A stretch of 10,229 nucleotides of DNA from Hungatella sp. UBA5982 (GTDB taxonomy: Bacteria > Bacillota > Clostridia > Lachnospirales > Lachnospiraceae): assembly GCA_002429965.1 (NCBI GenBank), contig DJBG01000098.1:13944-24172 (forward strand), given 5' to 3'. Shown piece by piece: positions 6,732-10,229 of the stretch. The notes beneath the pieces are model-generated. The model had not been told where the DNA came from, did no database searches, and worked only from the letters and a program-made list of their open reading frames with translations. Numbering within the stretch: the first letter of the stretch is position 1; each line of letters opens with the position of its first letter. The position numbers were made by a program, and so were the translations under genes.

Positions 6732-8771
6732 ATGAAGACATCGGGGGAAAAGAAACGAAACCTGAAAGCGTTACTAGCGACAAAGAGAGTGAAGCTGGAA
6801 AAAAAAGGAAGTAAGAGTACATTCCTGAAATCATTGAAGATGAAGATGCTGGCTTTCATTATCGCAATTATTTTGGGATTGGCTGTTACCAACATGGTGA
6901 TCAGTATTACAGTCAGTTACAAAGGAATTACAGATGTTGTGAAAAATGATTTGGAATCAACGGGTAAGCTTGTGAACAGCCTGGTAGTACAGAACTTAAA
7001 TCAGATGAAGCTGAGCGTTGAAGCCAGCTCACAGGGCGGAAGCTTAAAATCCATAAATTCCAGGGTTGTGACGGAATACCTTTCCAACCAGTGCAAGCTA
7101 TACGGTTACAAGGATCTTGAAGTGATCAGTATGGACGGAACCATTACCCGCAGTGCAAGCGGGGAGAATATCGGTGAGAAATACGAAGTCACAGGCTATC
7201 TTGAAAAGGCCTTGAATGGTGAGACCACCATTTCCACCACGGAATATAACAACAACAAGGAATTGGTGATCCGCGTTGCGACTCCTTATGAGTATGGAGT
7301 TCTTTTGGGAACTTATGACGGTTCCGTTTTAAGTGGCCTGATCAGCGATTTAAGGATCGGAGAGAGCGGCAATGCCTTTATTATTGATAATACAGGAACA
7401 ATGATCGCCAATATAACACCGGAACTGGTTCATGACCGCCAGAATTTTATAGAGCTCGCAAAGTCCGATAAATCTTATGCTTCTGTAGGCCGTATGTTCC
7501 AGACCATGCTGAATGGAAAAGCGGGAATTGGCAATTACGAATACAAGGGAGACAACCGTTTTTGTTTTTACAGCCCGGTAACAGGCAGCGACGGCTGGGC
7601 TTTGGGCGTGGCAGCATCGGTTAAGGAGACCACCGTATCCATCTACTTGGTAGTTTTTGCAATGAGCGTGTTTGCTGTTGTATCAATCGTGATCGGCTGT
7701 TTCCTCGCATTTTTGTTTGCAGGATCCATTGCAAGTCCGGTATCAGCCATTGCAGCAAGAATGAAGCTCTTTACAGAAGGAGACTTATCCAGTGAAGTCC
7801 CGGTTGTAAAGCGCAGAGATGAGATCGGCCAGCTCGCCGATGAGATCACCAGTTCCGTACATAGCGTTAAATCCTATATCACTGAGATCGCAGCCGTATT
7901 AGGAAATATCGCAGCCGGAGATTTCAGCCAGTCCGTCGGAATGGATTTCCAGGGAGATTTTAAGGTGATTCAGGAATCCATTGACAGAGCGGAAGACTTA
8001 CTTTCAAAAACCATGGAAACCATCAGTATTTCTTCGGATGAAGTGGCAAAGGGCAGCTCCCAGGTGTCCCAGGGGGCTCAGAATTTAAGCCAGGGTTCTG
8101 TAGAACAGGCAGCATCTGTGGAAGAGTTATCTTCCTCAGTTAATGAGATATCCAGCAGTCTTATGAGCACTGCAAAGGCTGTGGAAGATGTGAATAAGCA
8201 GGCAGGACGGGTAGGAGAAGCCATGGAGAGCGGAAATGCCCAGATGCACGAAATGATGCAGTCCATGGATCAGATCAACAGAAAATCCAAAGAAATTGAA
8301 AAGGTCAATAAGCTTATCGAAGATATTGCCTTCCAGACAAACATTCTTGCGCTTAATGCCGCTGTAGAAGCAGCAAGGGCAGGCGAAGCCGGAAAAGGCT
8401 TTGCAGTTGTTGCAGATGAGGTCCGCAATCTTGCAGGTAAGAGTGCCAATGCGGCAAAGGATACCTCCAGCCTGGTTGCAGATACCATTGCAGCTGTTAA
8501 AACGGGAACCAACATTGCAACATCCACAGGGGAAACATTAAACGGAGTTCTTTCAGAAACCAAGAGCATGGTTTCCGCCATTCGCAGATCCGCAGAGGAA
8601 CTGAAAGAGCAGAGTGATAAGGTTACCCAGGTAACCTATGGAATTGAGCAGATTTCTTCCGTAGTTCAGAACAACTCTGCTACCGCAGAGGAAAGCGCTG
8701 CGGCCAGTGAGGAATTATCCGGCCAGGCAGAAGGCTTACGGGAATTAATGAGTAAATTCCGGCTTCGTTAA
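6732..8771 (+). CDS. Methyl-accepting chemotaxis protein with dCache-type sensor
   Basis: This complete 679-residue chemoreceptor binds ligands outside the cell and signals to CheA/CheW. After a basic cytoplasmic N-terminus (residues 1-36) comes TM1 (about 38-61). An extracellular double-Cache-like domain follows (about 65-298; note [20 protein letters not shown] and [17 protein letters not shown]), then TM2 (about 302-330), a HAMP domain (about 331-385, with the EGDLSSEV and RRDEIGQLA signatures) and the methylated coiled-coil signalling domain. The hairpin tip [20 protein letters not shown] is at 529-548, followed by [13 protein letters not shown] with the usual aspartate. GAGGAG (6717-6722), nine bases before the ATG at 6732, sets the start. 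An ATG at 6681 is possible but lies only a few bases after the predicted transcription start. The C-terminus ([11 protein letters not shown]) lacks a CheR-docking pentapeptide. The ligand is not predictable by eye. Confidence 0.96.
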   Translation: MKTSGEKKRNLKALLATKRVKLEKKGSKSTFLKSLKMKMLAFIIAIILGLAVTNMVISITVSYKGITDVVKNDLESTGKLVNSLVVQNLNQMKLSVEASSQGGSLKSINSRVVTEYLSNQCKLYGYKDLEVISMDGTITRSASGENIGEKYEVTGYLEKALNGETTISTTEYNNNKELVIRVATPYEYGVLLGTYDGSVLSGLISDLRIGESGNAFIIDNTGTMIANITPELVHDRQNFIELAKSDKSYASVGRMFQTMLNGKAGIGNYEYKGDNRFCFYSPVTGSDGWALGVAASVKETTVSIYLVVFAMSVFAVVSIVIGCFLAFLFAGSIASPVSAIAARMKLFTEGDLSSEVPVVKRRDEIGQLADEITSSVHSVKSYITEIAAVLGNIAAGDFSQSVGMDFQGDFKVIQESIDRAEDLLSKTMETISISSDEVAKGSSQVSQGAQNLSQGSVEQAASVEELSSSVNEISSSLMSTAKAVEDVNKQAGRVGEAMESGNAQMHEMMQSMDQINRKSKEIEKVNKLIEDIAFQTNILALNAAVEAARAGEAGKGFAVVADEVRNLAGKSANAAKDTSSLVADTIAAVKTGTNIATSTGETLNGVLSETKSMVSAIRRSAEELKEQSDKVTQVTYGIEQISSVVQNNSATAEESAAASEELSGQAEGLRELMSKFRLR

Positions 8772-8833
8772 GGCCCGGAGGTTTCAAGCATAGAAAGTTT
8801 ATATTCCACATTGCTTTATATGCCGATGGCAAT

Positions 8834-8871
8834 GAAAATAAGAAGGTCCTCTTAGGGGCCTTCTTATTTTT
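8834..8871. terminator. Bidirectional terminator between the MCP gene and the small minus-strand gene
   Basis: AATAAGAAGGTCC (8837-8849) pairs with GGGCCTTCTTATT (8856-8868), 13 bp with one G-U, extendable by two A-T pairs. It is followed by TTTTT on the plus strand and has AAAAT on the other side, giving a U tract for minus-strand transcripts too. It lies 65 bases past the MCP stop and 12 bases past the stop of the convergent gene. Confidence 0.88.
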
Positions 8872-8883
8872 GATTTCATTTTC

Positions 8884-9087
8884 TCAGTCCTTTTCCACAT
8901 TTTTAGCATGGGGCATGTAGGGATAAAGATCTTCATATGCTTCCAGTTCAGCTTCAGACTGCGGAGCCGCGGGAATAAGCCCCGTGCAGTCCATAGTGGA
9001 GCAGGTCTGAATGTCAATATCATAATTATTTTTGGAGGTTGTGGATTCAACCTTCTTTTTATTGGTTTCTTTTTTTTCTGATTTCAT
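8884..9087 (-). CDS. Small unrecognised protein, 67 residues, with a DCTGLIP motif
   Basis: I do not recognise the function. The protein has a lysine-rich, polar N-terminus (residues 2-20), then CSTMDCTGLIPAAP with two cysteines at 29 and 34. The C-terminal third is acidic and tyrosine/proline-rich (EAYEDLYPYMPH). There is no signal peptide or membrane segment. AAGGAG eight bases before the ATG at 9087 supports this start. The frame stays open upstream to 9240, but that longer version has no binding site and would include the likely promoter. A possible minus-strand promoter is TGGACA (9234-9239), 16 bases, TATAAA (9212-9217). The gene is followed by a shared terminator and is divergent from the LytTR gene. 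I have an unverified impression that similar short clostridial proteins exist. Confidence 0.72.
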   Translation of the reverse strand: MKSEKKETNKKKVESTTSKNNYDIDIQTCSTMDCTGLIPAAPQSEAELEAYEDLYPYMPHAKNVEKD

Positions 9088-9211
9088 TTCGTATTCTCCT
9101 TCCGGCAGTCTATTAGGAATTTCTTCTTTTAGTTTGGGGAAAAACAGCGTAATTATTCGTTGCCTGTATGATCTCTTTTGTTTTTGCGTTATAAATCCTA
9201 TTGGAAGCCGT

Positions 9212-9239
9212 TTTATAGAATACAGGGCAGCAATGTCCA
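9212..9239 (-). promoter_or_regulatory. Possible promoter of the 67-residue protein gene
   Basis: On the minus strand TGGACA (9234-9239) and TATAAA (9212-9217) are 16 bases apart, about 125 bases upstream of the start codon. The match is fair, and the leader would be unusually long for such a small gene. Confidence 0.4.
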
Positions 9240-9271
9240 TGAGTCAATGAGTGGTTACAGGGGGAATAAAT

Positions 9272-9796
9272 ATGAGGATTGCTTTTTTTACAGATGAAAA
9301 ACAGACGCCGGGATCAGAGAAGGCCTGTCCCGGCAATCAGAACAGCCTGTTAAAGGTAGATTATTTCTCCATAAAGGAGGCATATCTTCCCACGTTGGAA
9401 CATGCTGTTTATGATATGATTGTGATCTGCCCAAAAGGAAAAATAAACTTATGCCAGATAAAATATTCTGCATTCTTTAACGGTCAGGCCTGTATCCTGG
9501 ATATCTGTGATATTCTTTATCTGGAATCCTATTACCGGAAAACCAGCGTGGTAGTGGCAGGCAGCGGCAGGATGCGGATTCGGGCAAGGCTTGATGAAGA
9601 GGAAGACAAGCTTCCCAAAGACCGGTTTGTAAGGATCAACAGACATAACATCATCAATATGCAATATGTGAGGAATGTAAAGGGAGAAGCTATTGAGATG
9701 CAGAACGGGGAGATTTTGTATGTCAATGGCGGGAGAAGAAAAAAGTTTGATACTAGATACAGAGATTTTTTAAAAGATAATTGTATGACGTTGTAG
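9272..9796 (+). CDS. LytTR-type DNA-binding regulator with degenerate receiver-like N-terminus
   Basis: This 174-residue protein has a clear LytTR DNA-binding domain at about 76-167: DILYLESYYRKTSVVV, then the hallmark RFVRINRHNIINMQYVRNV (119-135) and LYVNGGRRKKFDTRYRDFL. The first 75 residues resemble a shrunken response-regulator receiver: MRIAFFTDE is like the usual MKIAICDDE, and DYFSIKEAYLPTLEHAVYDMIVICP aligns with the segment before the phospho-acceptor. However, cysteine (C53) stands where the aspartate should be, and the alpha-3 to alpha-5 part is missing. The protein therefore probably acts without phosphorylation. AGGGGG (9259-9264) seven bases before the ATG at 9272 fixes the start. 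No histidine kinase lies in the window. A weak hairpin terminator follows at 9875-9906. Confidence 0.88.
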   Translation: MRIAFFTDEKQTPGSEKACPGNQNSLLKVDYFSIKEAYLPTLEHAVYDMIVICPKGKINLCQIKYSAFFNGQACILDICDILYLESYYRKTSVVVAGSGRMRIRARLDEEEDKLPKDRFVRINRHNIINMQYVRNVKGEAIEMQNGEILYVNGGRRKKFDTRYRDFLKDNCMTL

Positions 9797-9874
9797 GAAC
9801 ATTTCAAAGAAGCGCAATAATTCCATTAAAAAGCGCAAAGCGGCTTGCGTTGGGTAAAAGACCGTGATATCGTT

Positions 9875-9906
9875 ATCCCTATCCAAAGAGATAAGGATTT
9901 TGTTTC
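9875..9906 (+). terminator. Weak candidate terminator of the LytTR gene
   Basis: ATCCCTATC (9875-9883) pairs with GATAAGGAT (9890-9898) with one mismatch and a six-base loop, followed by TTTGTTTC. It is 78 bases past the stop. The GC-poor stem and interrupted T run make it a modest call. Confidence 0.45.
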
Positions 9907-9962
9907 AAAATTCGGCAGATCACATCTAAATCCATTCTATATATTCTGTAAAATCAGGACAG

Positions 9963-9989
9963 GCAGCGAAAATCGGCCGATTTCGCTGC
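9963..9989. repeat. Inverted repeat / strong hairpin
   Basis: GCAGCGAAAATC (9963-9974) and GATTTCGCTGC (9979-9989) pair over 11 bp with one bulged A around a GGCC loop. GAAGTTTTAA follows on the plus strand, so a terminator is possible, but it lies far from any gene end. Its role is unknown. Confidence 0.5.
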
Positions 9990-10054
9990 TGAAGTTTTAA
10001 CACCGTTTATTCGAAAATTGGAAGCCACTCAACTTTTTTTCCATAAAACGTAAA

Positions 10055-10095
10055 GAGGTTCCCCCCTCTAACAGCAAATCAACCGGGGAAACCTC
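10055..10095 (+). ncRNA. Possible H-type pseudoknot or two-state RNA element
   Basis: GAGG (10055-10058) can pair with CCTC (10065-10068), extended by A10054/T10069, leaving the loop TTCCCC (10059-10064). That loop is the exact complement of GGGGAA at 10085-10090, giving an H-type pseudoknot. Alternatively GAGGTTCCCC pairs as one hairpin with GGGGAAACCTC (10085-10095) with a single bulge. The two folds exclude each other, as in switches. The linker (10070-10084) is A-rich. No coding sequence follows within the window, so the function is open. Confidence 0.35.
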
Positions 10096-10229
10096 AAACA
10101 CCATCAAAAGACGGTAAGATCATCAATCTTTAAATACAATTGTATAATAAAGAATTATTTGTTTATTGCCACAAGGGCATGTACAGCCTAAAAAAACTGT
10201 ACTCTCTTGGTTGAAACAAAAACCAAAAA

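Larger units (their letters stand above)
9797..10229. other. Gene-free region with several hairpins at the right edge
   Basis: I find no reading frame with a convincing start and ribosome binding site on either strand. The stretch holds AAGCGCAA twice (9820-9827, 9831-9838), hairpins at 9875-9898 and 9963-9989, the pseudoknot-like element at 10055-10095 and a small hairpin GTACAG/CTGTAC (10181-10202). A TATAAT at 10143-10148 is overlapped by the palindrome TACAATTGTA (10135-10144), but no good -35 precedes it. It could be the regulatory region of a gene beyond the window, or contain a small RNA. Confidence 0.5.

Noticed and set aside
8270..8581. 103-codon minus-strand open frame inside the MCP gene
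   Set aside because: It is an antisense shadow of the alanine-rich signalling domain; a similar shadow occurs in the left-edge MCP at 138-371.
10054..10090. preQ1-I riboswitch
   Set aside because: The P1 stem, A-rich linker and pseudoknot layout are similar, but the hairpin loop is only six bases and the conserved loop core is absent.

Overview
The window looks like chromosome of a low-to-moderate-GC Gram-positive anaerobe, most likely a clostridium of the Lachnospiraceae type (inference). The signs are strong AAGGAGG-type ribosome binding sites, near-consensus TTGACA/TATAAT promoters, intrinsic terminators, a PflX-type radical SAM protein, several chemoreceptors and a Bacillus/clostridium-type uxuA-uxuB pair. 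There is no tRNA, rRNA, CRISPR array or recognisable intact mobile element.

Layout: (1) 1-633 is the 3' end of a methyl-accepting chemotaxis protein (MCP), closed by a terminator. (2) 715-1347 has no credible gene on either strand, yet holds a perfect consensus promoter (TTGACA-17-TATAAT, 860-888) firing into about 450 nt that ends at an 18-bp hairpin. This is the best candidate for something undescribed: a large, abundant non-coding RNA. (3) 1348-2259 (-) is an orphan radical SAM activase-like gene, divergent from azlC-azlD (2371-3410, +), a branched-chain amino acid exporter pair. The two divergent promoters overlap at their -10 boxes. (4) 3427-4305 (-) is an AraC-family regulator divergent from uxuA-uxuB (4516-6463, +), which interconvert fructuronate, mannonate and 2-keto-3-deoxygluconate in hexuronate breakdown. 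The shared intergenic region has an inverted repeat across the regulator promoter and a uxuA promoter with a good -10 but a poor -35, which fits activation by the AraC protein. (5) 6732-8771 (+) is a complete dCache-type chemoreceptor with its own strong promoter. Its signalling domain is a close paralogue of the truncated MCP at the left edge. (6) 8884-9087 (-) is a small unrecognised 67-residue protein that shares a bidirectional terminator with the chemoreceptor. (7) 9272-9796 (+) is a LytTR transcription factor whose N-terminal part looks like a shrunken receiver without its phospho-acceptor aspartate. (8) 9797-10229 has no credible gene but contains several hairpins, including a region that can fold as an H-type pseudoknot or, alternatively, as one long hairpin.

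Together the genes suggest sensing and use of plant-derived or host-derived uronic acids, chemotaxis and amino acid export. No single pathway links all of them, and the block reads as several independent transcription units. All identifications are by eye from motifs; no database search was run.
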